Shown here: piece after piece, positions 28,627 through 38,170 of the stretch
Numbering within the stretch: position 1 is the first letter of the stretch
How the letters are laid out: every line of letters begins with the position of its first letter
Origin: Flagellimonas algicola
Lineage (GTDB): Bacteria > Bacteroidota > Bacteroidia > Flavobacteriales > Flavobacteriaceae
Direction: 5' to 3'
DNA length: 64,000 nt
Assembly (NCBI RefSeq): GCF_005937185.1
Contig: NZ_VCNI01000001.1
Coordinates: 1,608,657-1,672,656 of the forward strand
Position numbers and translations under genes: made by a program
The notes under the pieces: generated by a model
The model's input: the letters and a program-made list of their open reading frames with translations, nothing else
What the model was told of the DNA's origin: nothing
The model's database searches: none

Positions 28627-30492
28627 TCATTGATTGATAAAATTGACCCTGCGATTTATCAAATCTCCTTCTTGATCATACCATTCGGGAGGAAACATCG
28701 TTTTTGGAATCTGAATCTCAAAATTTGCCTTTACGGTTTTTAATAGGGCAACACTATTCAAAATTAAATTTGCCTCTGTTTCAGATTTAGAATTTCCTAA
28801 AATTTCAAGAATTGATTCCGACGGTACATTTTGTTCATGTAGCATCAAAAATTCGATGGCTCGAAAACGCACCAAATTCTCCTTGTCTTCTTTGGACATT
28901 TGAAGTGCAGTTCTGAAAAAATGATTTGCCTCTTTTCCAAAGGAGCTACAAACAATCAAAGCCCAATATCTTTTCCATGGGTCGTCCGATTTCAAGGCTA
29001 GTTCTATTTTAACTTTGGACTCTTTAAATGATTTCAAAGACAAATCTGCAAGATCTACCAATTCTGCTATTTCAGATTTTCTTTGCTGCCCAAATACCAA
29101 CGGATTAGAAAGGCCCGCTTCCAAAAAATAGGATTCAGGGTAAAAACTTAAATCTGGCATTGACTTCACCAGATGCCGTAGGTCTGAACGTAATTCTTTC
29201 AAAGTGGACCGATATGTTGGATCTGTGACCAAATTGTTCAACTCATGGGGATCTGTTTCAATGTCATATAGAGCCTCTGGAGCACGTGCTTTGAAAAACT
29301 GTTCTTGCTCCACATTTAATTTTCCATCCTCAAATAGTTGTTGCCATTCTTTAAAAGCCAGCATTTTATATCGATAAAAATTGAAAAGTGCATCGACGTT
29401 GAAAGGTTGGTAGTTCCTAATGTATTTAAATCTTCCCTTTCTAATTGATCTTACCAAATCGTATTTTTCATCGAACCGATCGGCATAACCGAAGGCAGTA
29501 TTCCGCTCTTTAAGGATATCTTTGGTAATAGTCTTTCCAAGAAAAGGTTTCCCATCAATTTGTTCAGGTATATCCAATCCCGCTAGACTTAAAACTGTAG
29601 GAGCCAAATCAATAAATTGAACAAATACGTCCGTCCTGCTTCCCATCTTAACTGGAGCCAAATGCTGCCACTTTTTGGGAAAATAAACCACCATGGGAAC
29701 ATTCAATCCGCTTTCATAGATATATCCCTTACTCCTGGGAAGTACCCCACCATGATCACCGTAATAAAAAATAATAGTGTTTTCCATTAGGCCATCCTCC
29801 TTAACTTGATTGATAAACTGCCCTATTTCACTATCCACTTTCTGATGTAAATCACGATAGTACGCATTTGTATAACGATAAATCGGGGTATCCGGATGGT
29901 AGGCAAATACAGCCACATCTTCCGCTGAGGTTACAGTTTCAATACTGTCCATTTGTGCTCGGGTAAAATGCAATTGCCCTTCATGTGTAGTGTGGAAATT
30001 CTGAACGTGAAAAAAGGGTTGGCCTTCTTCCCTGTTTCTGTAAGATGCATCTTTAGATGATTCGTCCCAGACATTTTCAGACTTAATAAAATTATAATCC
30101 TCCTTTGCATTGTTGGTAGTGTAATAGCCTGCCTCTCTAAGGTATTCCGGAAACATTTTCAAACCCTCCGGCATTGGTGCAAATTCCATTCTACGATGAT
30201 ACTGTGCTCCCACTCTCGGGGCATAACAGCCAGAAATAATTGTACTGCGGGCAACTGAACAAACAGGTGCATTTGAGAAGGCATTGTTATAGACAATTCC
30301 CTTTTCGGACAAGGCCTCTATATTAGGCATGAACGCGCCATTTTTATTATATAATTTTAAAAAGTGCTTGGAGTTATCTTCGCTGACAAGCCATAAGATA
30401 TTTGGAGTTTCCGGTGCTGCCACCTGGGTTTCCTTACATGAGAAAAGGAAAACTGGTATGATTAATATGGCAAATACTTTTTGAATGGACAT
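28627..30492 (-). CDS. S1-family sulfatase with atypical CSVAR motif
   Basis: A 621-residue exported type I sulfatase. The lipobox ends at Cys19 (VFLFSC). The alkaline-phosphatase-like fold runs from about 29 to 430. The residue to be converted to formylglycine is Cys78 in CSVAR; the usual proline/alanine at the third place is valine. Metal and sulfate-site segments such as YYGDHGGVLPRSKGYIYE are present. The last 150 residues look like alpha-helical (HEAT-like) repeats. Family members with this CSVARST variant exist to my recollection, so it is probably active. It would remove sulfate from an oligosaccharide in the periplasm. The gene is 12 bases downstream of the GH78-like gene. The sulfate position is unknown. 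Confidence 0.87.
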   Translation of the reverse strand: MSIQKVFAILIIPVFLFSCKETQVAAPETPNILWLVSEDNSKHFLKLYNKNGAFMPNIEALSEKGIVYNNAFSNAPVCSVARSTIISGCYAPRVGAQYHRRMEFAPMPEGLKMFPEYLREAGYYTTNNAKEDYNFIKSENVWDESSKDASYRNREEGQPFFHVQNFHTTHEGQLHFTRAQMDSIETVTSAEDVAVFAYHPDTPIYRYTNAYYRDLHQKVDSEIGQFINQVKEDGLMENTIIFYYGDHGGVLPRSKGYIYESGLNVPMVVYFPKKWQHLAPVKMGSRTDVFVQFIDLAPTVLSLAGLDIPEQIDGKPFLGKTITKDILKERNTAFGYADRFDEKYDLVRSIRKGRFKYIRNYQPFNVDALFNFYRYKMLAFKEWQQLFEDGKLNVEQEQFFKARAPEALYDIETDPHELNNLVTDPTYRSTLKELRSDLRHLVKSMPDLSFYPESYFLEAGLSNPLVFGQQRKSEIAELVDLADLSLKSFKESKVKIELALKSDDPWKRYWALIVCSSFGKEANHFFRTALQMSKEDKENLVRFRAIEFLMLHEQNVPSESILEILGNSKSETEANLILNSVALLKTVKANFEIQIPKTMFPPEWYDQEGDLINRRVNFINQ

Positions 30493-30504
30493 AGCTGTTC
30501 TTAA

Positions 30505-33081
30505 CTAAAATTTAATCGCATGTTTCCCTTTTTCAAGGATATAATACGGATTTACCTTTGTATTCTGATTTATTTTTACACCATCGACTAAAATGGAAGC
30601 TGATTCGTCGCTTACCAAGCTTTTCAAATCAAGTTTTAACTTCATTTGCCCTGGAATATCCAATCGTAGTGATTTTACCCCATCCATTTCAATATCCCAT
30701 TTAACCCACAAATTTCCTTGTGGGGAAGGTACACTACCTTCCAATTGATTTATGTTGGATTTAGGGCGATAAATTTTAATTTCTTTCATTCCTGGTTTTG
30801 TGGGTACAACTCCCAAAAGGTATTTCGCAAACAATTCGGGCATAAAAGCACTTTCGGTTTGGGCATCGCTTCGAGTTCGCCCGATTTCCAGCTCCCCCGA
30901 TCTTCCGGTACCATCCAGCCGCCACTCTTCCCATAAAGTTCCATTGGTATTTAGAGCCAACATTTTGTCAAATCTTGAACGTAGCAATTCGAATGATTCA
31001 TCTATATACCCGTAATCGGCCAAGCCTTTATGCAGATAATATGACATTGCAGGTGTTACCATGATCAGTCCGGATTTTCGCCTCACATAGTCATGGTCGT
31101 CCTTTACGAGCAACTTTTTTGCTATTTTATCAGCCTGCACTTTGGTTGCAATATGTAAAGCTAAAGCAGTTGCATTAGTATGTTCGCTGAACATTTTCGA
31201 TTGCTTTCCATCAATTAATGCATCAGCAAAAAGTTGTTTCTCATCATTCCACAATTGCTTTTGAAGTGATTCACGGAGTAAGGAAGCCTTTGATTTGTAG
31301 CTTTCCTTTTCTGGATTATCCAACCATTCTAAAAGTTGGGCAAAATCATCCAGTGCACCTAAATAATGTCCGTTCAGATTAAAATTCGCGCCCCGCCTAT
31401 CTAAAAGAGCGTGGTCCAGCCAATATGGGTAGGGAGGATTTTCAATCATGCCCATTTTGTTGGTAAAACTGTCTAAAAGATGCATCAATTTTTTGGCGGC
31501 GGGCAGTAGTTCCTTGACCGTTTTCAAATCACCTGAATACAATAAATAGTTGTGCAAACTTCGAATCCAAAGACAATTGGAATCCAAAATTACCATATAA
31601 TCATCGCTAGCAGCTGGAGCATAGGCCGGCATAATTCCATTGGCTTGTTGTTCTTGGGCCGTCTGCACCAGATAACGGCGTTGCAATGCCGTATCTCCGA
31701 AGAGATAATAATTCCCAAGTGCAGCGTAGTATCCAGTCTGTGCGTATTGTCTACGTTCACGATAATTATCGGTATAGGCATCCGTGGTGCAAACATCAAT
31801 AGTTTTGGCGCTGGCGTCCATATATTCAGCAACCCAGGGTGCTTCTTTTGAGGTCATTGTACCCTTCTTAACAAAGGGATAGTTGATAGATCTTGTTCCA
31901 GCAGAAAACAAATTTACTGGAGCCTCTGAACCTTTTACTATAATACCGAGGTAACGGAAAGGTTTAAAATAGGTGGCCTCCCAAACATCTTGTCGTCCCG
32001 AAAGGATTATTTTATCTCGATATTCGGAATCCAATATGTTATATGTAAAATTGTTATTGATCAAAAAAGGTGCTCCAACAACTTCAATTTCCGTTCCTGA
32101 AGCTCCTTGAATTGACAAAGTTGGCGTGCCGTTTCTTACTTCTCCCAAATCAAAAAGTAAAAACCAGACTTTTCCTTCGTCCGTTTTTGGCAATTTCAGG
32201 GGGCCCTTGTTAGTGATATATTTTTTAAGACTGTTTGCAATGTTCTTGTTTAGATGACCCTGGATTGCAATAGGGTTTGACAATGCCGTATTTGTTTCCA
32301 GTTCCATAGCTTGAATTAAATTTTCAGCTCGAATCTGATTCTCAATAAGGTAAGGTACATCCCGAGGCACTAAACTTATCCATGGGGTAGCAATCTCAGA
32401 TGGTTTATCATTTTTTTGTACTGCGGGCCATCCTACGTTTCGAAATAGCGGTATTGCACCATGCCAGTGGCTAAGGTCGTAATCCATGGTCTTCCAATCA
32501 GTGTGTTGTTTTCGCATATCAACACGGTCACTTACAATCTGTTGAAATCGGCTAATCTCTGGAGCAGAAGAGTCCCAAGAAAGTTCTGCCGAGACTTTCC
32601 AATCCGAATTCGTAAAAACTTGTCTTTCTTCACCATTAAAAGTCATATCCAATTGAGCCAACAAGCCGCCACGTTGTTCGAAGTGATAAGAATACTTTTT
32701 TCGCTGCCGATGAACACGAACAGCTATTGCGTTTTTGCCAAGCTTTAGCTTTTGGGAAATATCTAAAATATCAAAGGATTGATGGTGTGGTGCCGATCGA
32801 GCTGGTCCCCGATGTATGTAAAGCCCATTAACATAAAGTTGGTACTGAGAAGTTGCGGTAATTCTGATCAAGGCCCTATTCGGTAAAGTCGTTAAGTCAA
32901 CTATTTTTCTCGCCAACATAACGTCTGAAGAAATAGAGTCATTCATCCAAATCCATTGCGCTTGCCATTCGTAATTCGGAACTTCGTCATTCGGTCCATA
33001 CCATAATCCAGTTGTTTTCTCTTTTTGTGAGAAAGTCCACAATGAATGAAACACCAAAAAAAGACAAAGCAGATACCTCAT
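30505..33081 (-). CDS. GH78-like (alpha-L-rhamnosidase family) secreted glycoside hydrolase
   Basis: An 858-residue exported protein with a signal peptide (1-18, cut near TFSQ). N-terminal beta-sandwich domains (about 40-400) contain WQAQWIWMND and LYVNGLYIHRGPARSAPHH, typical of GH78 carbohydrate-binding parts. The (alpha/alpha)6 barrel spans about 405-770, followed by a C-terminal beta domain. The candidate general acid is Glu442 in DNYRERRQY, where classical GH78 has RDERxGW; a candidate base is Glu718 or Glu719 in GTLWEEW. Red-algal galactans contain no rhamnose, so in this locus, between two sulfatase genes and near anhydro-D-galactose genes, another substrate is likely. The fold assignment is good; the activity is open. 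Confidence 0.75.
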   Translation of the reverse strand: MRYLLCLFLVFHSLWTFSQKEKTTGLWYGPNDEVPNYEWQAQWIWMNDSISSDVMLARKIVDLTTLPNRALIRITATSQYQLYVNGLYIHRGPARSAPHHQSFDILDISQKLKLGKNAIAVRVHRQRKKYSYHFEQRGGLLAQLDMTFNGEERQVFTNSDWKVSAELSWDSSAPEISRFQQIVSDRVDMRKQHTDWKTMDYDLSHWHGAIPLFRNVGWPAVQKNDKPSEIATPWISLVPRDVPYLIENQIRAENLIQAMELETNTALSNPIAIQGHLNKNIANSLKKYITNKGPLKLPKTDEGKVWFLLFDLGEVRNGTPTLSIQGASGTEIEVVGAPFLINNNFTYNILDSEYRDKIILSGRQDVWEATYFKPFRYLGIIVKGSEAPVNLFSAGTRSINYPFVKKGTMTSKEAPWVAEYMDASAKTIDVCTTDAYTDNYRERRQYAQTGYYAALGNYYLFGDTALQRRYLVQTAQEQQANGIMPAYAPAASDDYMVILDSNCLWIRSLHNYLLYSGDLKTVKELLPAAKKLMHLLDSFTNKMGMIENPPYPYWLDHALLDRRGANFNLNGHYLGALDDFAQLLEWLDNPEKESYKSKASLLRESLQKQLWNDEKQLFADALIDGKQSKMFSEHTNATALALHIATKVQADKIAKKLLVKDDHDYVRRKSGLIMVTPAMSYYLHKGLADYGYIDESFELLRSRFDKMLALNTNGTLWEEWRLDGTGRSGELEIGRTRSDAQTESAFMPELFAKYLLGVVPTKPGMKEIKIYRPKSNINQLEGSVPSPQGNLWVKWDIEMDGVKSLRLDIPGQMKLKLDLKSLVSDESASILVDGVKINQNTKVNPYYILEKGKHAIKF

Positions 33082-33160
33082 TTGATACTAGTTCTTGGTT
33101 AGGTAATTGATCATTGAATTTAACCTCGTTAATCTTACATCCAGCTTTACAGTGTTCTTA

Positions 33161-34753
33161 TTAGTCCACGGTAACCTTGCTTCCCCACCAGCTTTCATCT
33201 GGCATAAACCCTGGCGACAGCATTTCTTTTCTACTTTCTTCCAGGCGTGGCCAGAGTTCTGTCTCTAATTTTTCTCGCCTGTTGTTGGCCTCGACCATAT
33301 TAAATTCCAGATCCTTCTCAGGAAGTTTGGCATTTACCTGAGCTAACCATGAAATAAGTTGGTCGCTTAGTCTTTTGGTCAGTTCGATGTTTTCTTTTCC
33401 TATATCGTTTTGCTCAGCAGGGTCACTGCGTAGATTGTAAAGTTCATTTCTGCCATCTTCCCAATAGTGAATCAGTTTCCAATTATTTACCCTAATAATT
33501 GAAGAAGGCTCCCCACCCTGATTACCATAGTGGGGATAATGCCAATATAATGGCCTTTCAGGCATGTCGGCAGTTTGATTTTCCAGCAATGATCTCAAAC
33601 TTAGACCATCAATATGTTGTTGTGGAAGCATATCAATCCCGGAAAAATCAAGTAAGGTTGGAAAGAAATCGGCTCCAGTGACAGGATAATTGCTAATCTT
33701 TTTCGTCTTTAACCAGGGAACTTTGATTAGATAGGGTACTCGAATACCTCCTTCCCATTGATATCCCTTTCCTCCCCGAAGCGGTAAATTTGATGTGGAA
33801 AAGGAATCTCCTGAAGCTACACCCCCATTGTCTGAAGTAAATATGACAATGGTGTTGCTATCCAAACCTAAATCTTTCAAAGCATCCAAAACATGGCCGA
33901 CGGCATCATCGGTACTTTCGACCAAACCCCCGTAAATTGGATTGTCCTGTACCTGCCTAATGGGAAGAACACGTTCCATTTTATAGCCTTTATCAGCCAG
34001 ACCCATGTTTACCGCTTTGTTTCTGTATTTATTCCATTTTGCTTCTGTGGTCTGAATAGGACCGTGGACTGCATAAAAGGATAGGAATGCAAAAAAAGTG
34101 GAATCTTGATGTTTTTCAATAAAATTTACAGTCTCTTTTGCAAGTCTCATAGTGAGGTTTTCACTCTTTTGCTGATTGCTGAGTTTTGGGTTTTCCCAAG
34201 GGGAAAAATACCCACCTATCGGGCTACCTTTATCCCACCCCCCTTTGTTAATGTCAAAACCGTGGTCCTCTGGATAGGAGCCTTTATCACCCAAGTGCCA
34301 TTTTCCTGCAAAGAACGTTTTATACCCAGCTTCCTTCATTACTTCTGCCAAGCTATTATCTTCTTCGGGCAACATTGGAATATAATTGGCCGGTAATAAT
34401 TTATCATGTCTCCCGTGAGAACGCCAAGCAGTTCCGTGTTTTGCACCAATCCAATCCGTTATACCATGCCTTGCTGTGAATCTACCGGTAAAAATACTCG
34501 CCCTTGATGGGCTACAAACACGGCTTGAAGCATATCCTTGCGTAAAAATTGTCGCTTCATTTGCCAATCGGTCTATGTTCGGTGTTTCGTAAAAGTCACT
34601 ACCGGTATAACCCAAATCTCTTTCTCCGAGGTCATCAACCAAAATGAAAAGCACATTTGGTTTTTTGGCGGGTACGGTCTTCTTTTTTCCAGTATTACAT
34701 CCCAAAAATGCAATGGCCAGCATACAAATAAAAGAGCCTTTAATAAATCTCAT
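33161..34753 (-). CDS. S1-family sulfatase, lipoprotein
   Basis: A 530-residue periplasmic type I sulfatase resembling N-acetylgalactosamine-6-sulfatases. The lipobox ends at Cys19 (AIAFLGC). The formylglycine motif is a perfect CSPSR at 80-84, followed by ASIFTGRFTARHG. The metal-binding acids at the start (LVDDLGERDLGY) and the later motif VIFTSDNGGVASGDS are in place. C-terminal segments (WRLIHYWEDG-like: NWKLIHYWEDGRNELYNL) follow family order. The gene is first of the sulfatase/GH78/sulfatase/GntP group, 85 bases after the kinase gene. The target is probably a sulfated carrageenan or agar oligosaccharide; regiochemistry cannot be read. Confidence 0.92.
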   Translation of the reverse strand: MRFIKGSFICMLAIAFLGCNTGKKKTVPAKKPNVLFILVDDLGERDLGYTGSDFYETPNIDRLANEATIFTQGYASSRVCSPSRASIFTGRFTARHGITDWIGAKHGTAWRSHGRHDKLLPANYIPMLPEEDNSLAEVMKEAGYKTFFAGKWHLGDKGSYPEDHGFDINKGGWDKGSPIGGYFSPWENPKLSNQQKSENLTMRLAKETVNFIEKHQDSTFFAFLSFYAVHGPIQTTEAKWNKYRNKAVNMGLADKGYKMERVLPIRQVQDNPIYGGLVESTDDAVGHVLDALKDLGLDSNTIVIFTSDNGGVASGDSFSTSNLPLRGGKGYQWEGGIRVPYLIKVPWLKTKKISNYPVTGADFFPTLLDFSGIDMLPQQHIDGLSLRSLLENQTADMPERPLYWHYPHYGNQGGEPSSIIRVNNWKLIHYWEDGRNELYNLRSDPAEQNDIGKENIELTKRLSDQLISWLAQVNAKLPEKDLEFNMVEANNRREKLETELWPRLEESRKEMLSPGFMPDESWWGSKVTVD

Positions 34754-34838
34754 TACGGCACATATTTAATTGAATTTATTAGCATTTTTTGTTTATCAGA
34801 GGTCATAATTGTAAAACATCATAATTTTATTTGCCTCG

Positions 34839-35927
34839 TTAGCGCACTACCCGCCCTGAAGCATTGCCGCCCATCAACCGCTCAACTTCCGCTCTTGTTG
34901 AATAGTTGAAATCCCCTTTGATGGAATGTTTTAAACATGAGGCAGCAACCGCATAGTTTACCGCGGTCTGTGTTTTTCTCAACTCTGGAGTGGTCAATGC
35001 GAAAATCAATCCACCTGCGAAAGAATCGCCGCCCCCAACCCGATCCACAATGTTCCTGATTTGATATGGGGTATAATCTCCCTTCTCATCCAAGGGAGCA
35101 AAAGAAGGAGTATCGGTCAAAGCATCAAAAAGCATTGCACCCCAGTTGTTGTGACTTGCCGAAAGACTTTCCCTAAGGGTTATTGCAACCTTACTTACAT
35201 TCGGAAATTGTTTTATCACTTGACGGGCTACATCTGGGTATCTTGATGTATCCAAGGTACCCGAATGCACATCGGTATCACCAGCTTGAATGCCCAATAC
35301 GTCATGACAGTCTTCTTCGTTGCCAACAACTACGTCAATAAAAGGTAAAATTTCACGCATGGTCTTTTGGGCCAATTCCTTGGGAGAATAATCTGAATCC
35401 CAGCCCCAAAGCTTACCCCGAAAATTAAGATCAATGGACACTGAAGCCCCAGCTTCCTTGGCTTTTTGGGCTGCAACCAGAGTGGCCTCTGCAGCCGTCT
35501 TCGAAAGTGCAGGGGTTATTCCGCTCAAATGCAACCAATGGGCATCCTTGAAAATGCCTTCCCAATCATAGGCACTGGCCGGGGTAATGGCAACTGACGA
35601 TTCAGCTCGATCATAAATTACATTGCTTGGTCTTTGGTTTGCACCTGTTTCAAGAAAATACAACCCCAATCGGCCTGTTTCTGTTCTTAAGATAAAATCG
35701 GTATCGATCCCTACAGCGCGAACCGAATCCATTGTGGCGTCCGCCAGCGCATGTTTAGGCAGTGCCGTAACGTAACGCGCTTTGCCTCCAAAATTGCAAA
35801 TCGAAGCCGCTACACTAGCTTCTGCACCTGCATAGGTTACTTCAAATTCTCTTGTTTGTCTCAAACGCAAATTTGCGGGGGAGGCTAGTCTGCCCATAAT
35901 TTCCCCAAAGGTCACTACTTTTTTCAT
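34839..35927 (-). CDS. kdgK: 2-keto-3-deoxy-sugar-acid kinase (PfkB family)
   Basis: A 362-residue cytoplasmic ribokinase/PfkB-family kinase, resembling KdgK. The N-terminal motif GEIMGRLASP and the sugar-binding YAGAEASVA (33-41) are followed by the C-terminal anion hole and catalytic base: VDRVGGGDSFAGG with Asp301. It would phosphorylate 2-keto-3-deoxy-gluconate or -galactonate. It is 6 bases downstream of the aldolase gene. As the only such kinase here, it probably serves both the D-anhydrogalactose branch (2-keto-3-deoxy-D-galactonate; DauC-type step) and the L-branch ending at 2-keto-3-deoxy-D-gluconate. The enzyme class is firm; dual substrate use is inference. Confidence 0.9.
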   Translation of the reverse strand: MKKVVTFGEIMGRLASPANLRLRQTREFEVTYAGAEASVAASICNFGGKARYVTALPKHALADATMDSVRAVGIDTDFILRTETGRLGLYFLETGANQRPSNVIYDRAESSVAITPASAYDWEGIFKDAHWLHLSGITPALSKTAAEATLVAAQKAKEAGASVSIDLNFRGKLWGWDSDYSPKELAQKTMREILPFIDVVVGNEEDCHDVLGIQAGDTDVHSGTLDTSRYPDVARQVIKQFPNVSKVAITLRESLSASHNNWGAMLFDALTDTPSFAPLDEKGDYTPYQIRNIVDRVGGGDSFAGGLIFALTTPELRKTQTAVNYAVAASCLKHSIKGDFNYSTRAEVERLMGGNASGRVVR

Positions 35928-35933
35928 TGTTGT

Positions 35934-36617
35934 TTATACTTGGCCCTTAGACCTGATTTCTGTTATTAGGTTTCTAATTTCTTTGGCGTTATTGGTTATA
36001 GTACTCCAATCTTCGGATTGTATCAAAGATCGTTTTGCAACCCAGGTACCACCAATGGCAGTAATCAAGTTAGACTGCAAATAGCTTGAGGCGTTGTCGA
36101 GATTGCAACCACCTAATGGAATAAATTTCAATCCCAGATAATTATAAGGTGCAGACATACTTTCTAAATGTCGAATGCCTCCTGAAGTTTCCGCGGGGAA
36201 AAATTTGAGGATACGGCAACCTTCCTGAATTGCAATTTCAATATCAGTTGGTGTCATAATGCCAGGAGCAAAGGGAAGGCCTCTTTTTGTTGATTCTGCT
36301 ATAATTTTTGGATTGCAGCCTGGGGATACAGCAAAATCTGCTCCCACATCTACAACAGCCTGAACCTGTTCAATTGTTAAAACCGTTCCAAAACCCAAGG
36401 TTATTTCAGGAACTTCTTTTTTAATGATTTTAGCAACTTGTAGAGCGGCCGGTGTTCTTAATGTTAATTCAATGGTATCTACACCGCCTTCCAACAGGGA
36501 ATTTGCCAAGGGTATGGCGTGTTTTACATCATCTACAATAAGTACGGCTATAATACCCGCAGCATCTATTTTTTCCGCAATCCCAGAAGACATTGCCAAG
36601 GTTGTATTAGTGCTCAT
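35934..36617 (-). CDS. eda: KDPG/KDPGal aldolase (class I)
   Basis: A 227-residue cytoplasmic aldolase splitting 2-keto-3-deoxy-6-phosphogluconate (or the galactonate epimer) into pyruvate and glyceraldehyde 3-phosphate. The Schiff-base lysine is Lys138 in CRILKFFPAE, the general acid/base Glu50 in TIELTLRT, and FGTVL and FAVSPGCNP are the other family motifs. It is encoded 6 bases before the kinase gene. The kinase and aldolase are downstream of the ALDH/cycloisomerase pair with a 99-base gap carrying an ACTAGGTAA element (36673-36681), perhaps an internal promoter region. It is the endpoint of both anhydrogalactose routes in this window. Confidence 0.93.
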   Translation of the reverse strand: MSTNTTLAMSSGIAEKIDAAGIIAVLIVDDVKHAIPLANSLLEGGVDTIELTLRTPAALQVAKIIKKEVPEITLGFGTVLTIEQVQAVVDVGADFAVSPGCNPKIIAESTKRGLPFAPGIMTPTDIEIAIQEGCRILKFFPAETSGGIRHLESMSAPYNYLGLKFIPLGGCNLDNASSYLQSNLITAIGGTWVAKRSLIQSEDWSTITNNAKEIRNLITEIRSKGQV

Positions 36618-36716
36618 AATCTGTTATAATAACTTTTAGATAATATGAAATCAACTTCTATGATAGTTCCGTACTAGGTAAAAACTGAGGTTGAACTATA
36701 TATTTCTGAAACATTC

Positions 36717-38153
36717 TTACAAAGCCATCGAAATCCGTTTTTTTACCAAATAATCATCCAATGCCAAATGCGAGCAATCATGGCCAATACCGCTATTTTT
36801 GATTCCACCATGCGGTAAGTAAATCGAATATTTTACACCGTTGATTTGAATTTCCCCAAATTGTAAGTCCCTTGAAAATCGCTCAATGCGCTTGTGGTCG
36901 TTTGTAAAAATATAGGAAGCCAAACCATACTCAGTATCATTGGACAGATTCAGTACTTCGTCATCTGTTTCAAAAGGCATTAAGGAGGCAATCGGGCCAA
37001 AGGTCTCTTTTCGAAATACATGCATTTCCGGAGTCATCCCGGAAAGTACAGTGGGTTGCATCCAGTTTCCTTTTTCTTTTCCCTCGGGAATATTTCCTCC
37101 ATATTCCAATGTTGCGCCCTTGCCAATTGCATCTTCTATAAGATCAAACATTCGGTCACGGTCCTTTCGGGAAACCATAGGTCCCATATCTGCATCTGCA
37201 TCCGGGCCATGGCCCAGTTTTAATTTTGACGCTCTTTCAATGTACGCCCCCAAAAACTTAGCGTAGATATTTTTATGGACAAAGATTCGATTGGCCGCAA
37301 CACAAATTTGGCCGTTATTTCCATATTTCAAAGCTATCCCCAAATCCAAGGCCTTTTCAATATCGGCATCTTCGAAAACGATAAAAGGGGCATTCCCACC
37401 CAATTCCATGCCTAATTTTTTGATGGATGTAGTGCTATCGGCAATTACTTTTTTTCCTGTGGCTGTTGATCCTATCATTGTTAGTACGGCAGGAATCCTA
37501 CTTTTAGTCATTGTTGTGGCTACCTCATCCGGCGGGCCACAAAGAATATTTACTACTCCAGCAGGGAAATCTATATCGTGTAGGATTTCGCCAATTAGAT
37601 ATGCAGATAGCGGGGAGTATTCCGAAGGTTTAATAATTAGGGAGCAGCCGGAAGCTAAAGCTGGGCCCAATTTAAATCCTATGTTCAGCAGGGGAAAATT
37701 CCATGCCAAATAGGCTACTGCAACCCCCGCCGGTTGGTGCACCATTCTATGGGTATGCGTATTTTCATAATCAGGGATTTGTTCATCCCTGAGGTTCTTC
37801 ATTGCTGAAGGATACCATTCCAAGGCGTTAATCACTGCTTCGATATCTTCCCATGCGCCAGTATAGGTTTTGCCCATTTCGTAAACCATTGCCTTGCGCA
37901 ACTTGTCTTCCTTATCTAAAATCGCTGAACGCAGTTTGGTCATCCATTCGGTACGCTGCGCTAAGGATAACTTAGACCAGTATTCGAATCCTTTCTGTGC
38001 CGCTTCCAATGCCAAACCTGCATCTTTAGAACCTGCCCATGCAATTTCCGCTACTTCCTCATTATCGGCTGGGCATATCACGGGTTGTCTTTTTCCTGAA
38101 ACGGCATCAACCAATTTCCCCCCAATATATAATTTGTGATATCCAAAATTCAT
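36717..38153 (-). CDS. Aldehyde dehydrogenase, probable 3,6-anhydro-D-galactose dehydrogenase (DauA-type)
   Basis: A 478-residue succinate-semialdehyde-type dehydrogenase. Catalytic Cys284 is in NNGQICVAANRIFVH, Glu250 in GMELGGNAPF, and AWNFPLLNIG is the cofactor loop. It lies 17 bases after a second cycloisomerase gene and just before aldolase and kinase genes, the order known from carrageenan degraders where DauA oxidises 3,6-anhydro-D-galactose. It differs clearly from the ALDH at 7169-8623, so the two serve different sugars, probably the D- and L-enantiomers. Enzyme class certain, substrate from context. Confidence 0.85.
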   Translation of the reverse strand: MNFGYHKLYIGGKLVDAVSGKRQPVICPADNEEVAEIAWAGSKDAGLALEAAQKGFEYWSKLSLAQRTEWMTKLRSAILDKEDKLRKAMVYEMGKTYTGAWEDIEAVINALEWYPSAMKNLRDEQIPDYENTHTHRMVHQPAGVAVAYLAWNFPLLNIGFKLGPALASGCSLIIKPSEYSPLSAYLIGEILHDIDFPAGVVNILCGPPDEVATTMTKSRIPAVLTMIGSTATGKKVIADSTTSIKKLGMELGGNAPFIVFEDADIEKALDLGIALKYGNNGQICVAANRIFVHKNIYAKFLGAYIERASKLKLGHGPDADADMGPMVSRKDRDRMFDLIEDAIGKGATLEYGGNIPEGKEKGNWMQPTVLSGMTPEMHVFRKETFGPIASLMPFETDDEVLNLSNDTEYGLASYIFTNDHKRIERFSRDLQFGEIQINGVKYSIYLPHGGIKNSGIGHDCSHLALDDYLVKKRISMAL

Positions 38154-38170
38154 GCTAATCTTCCTTTTGT

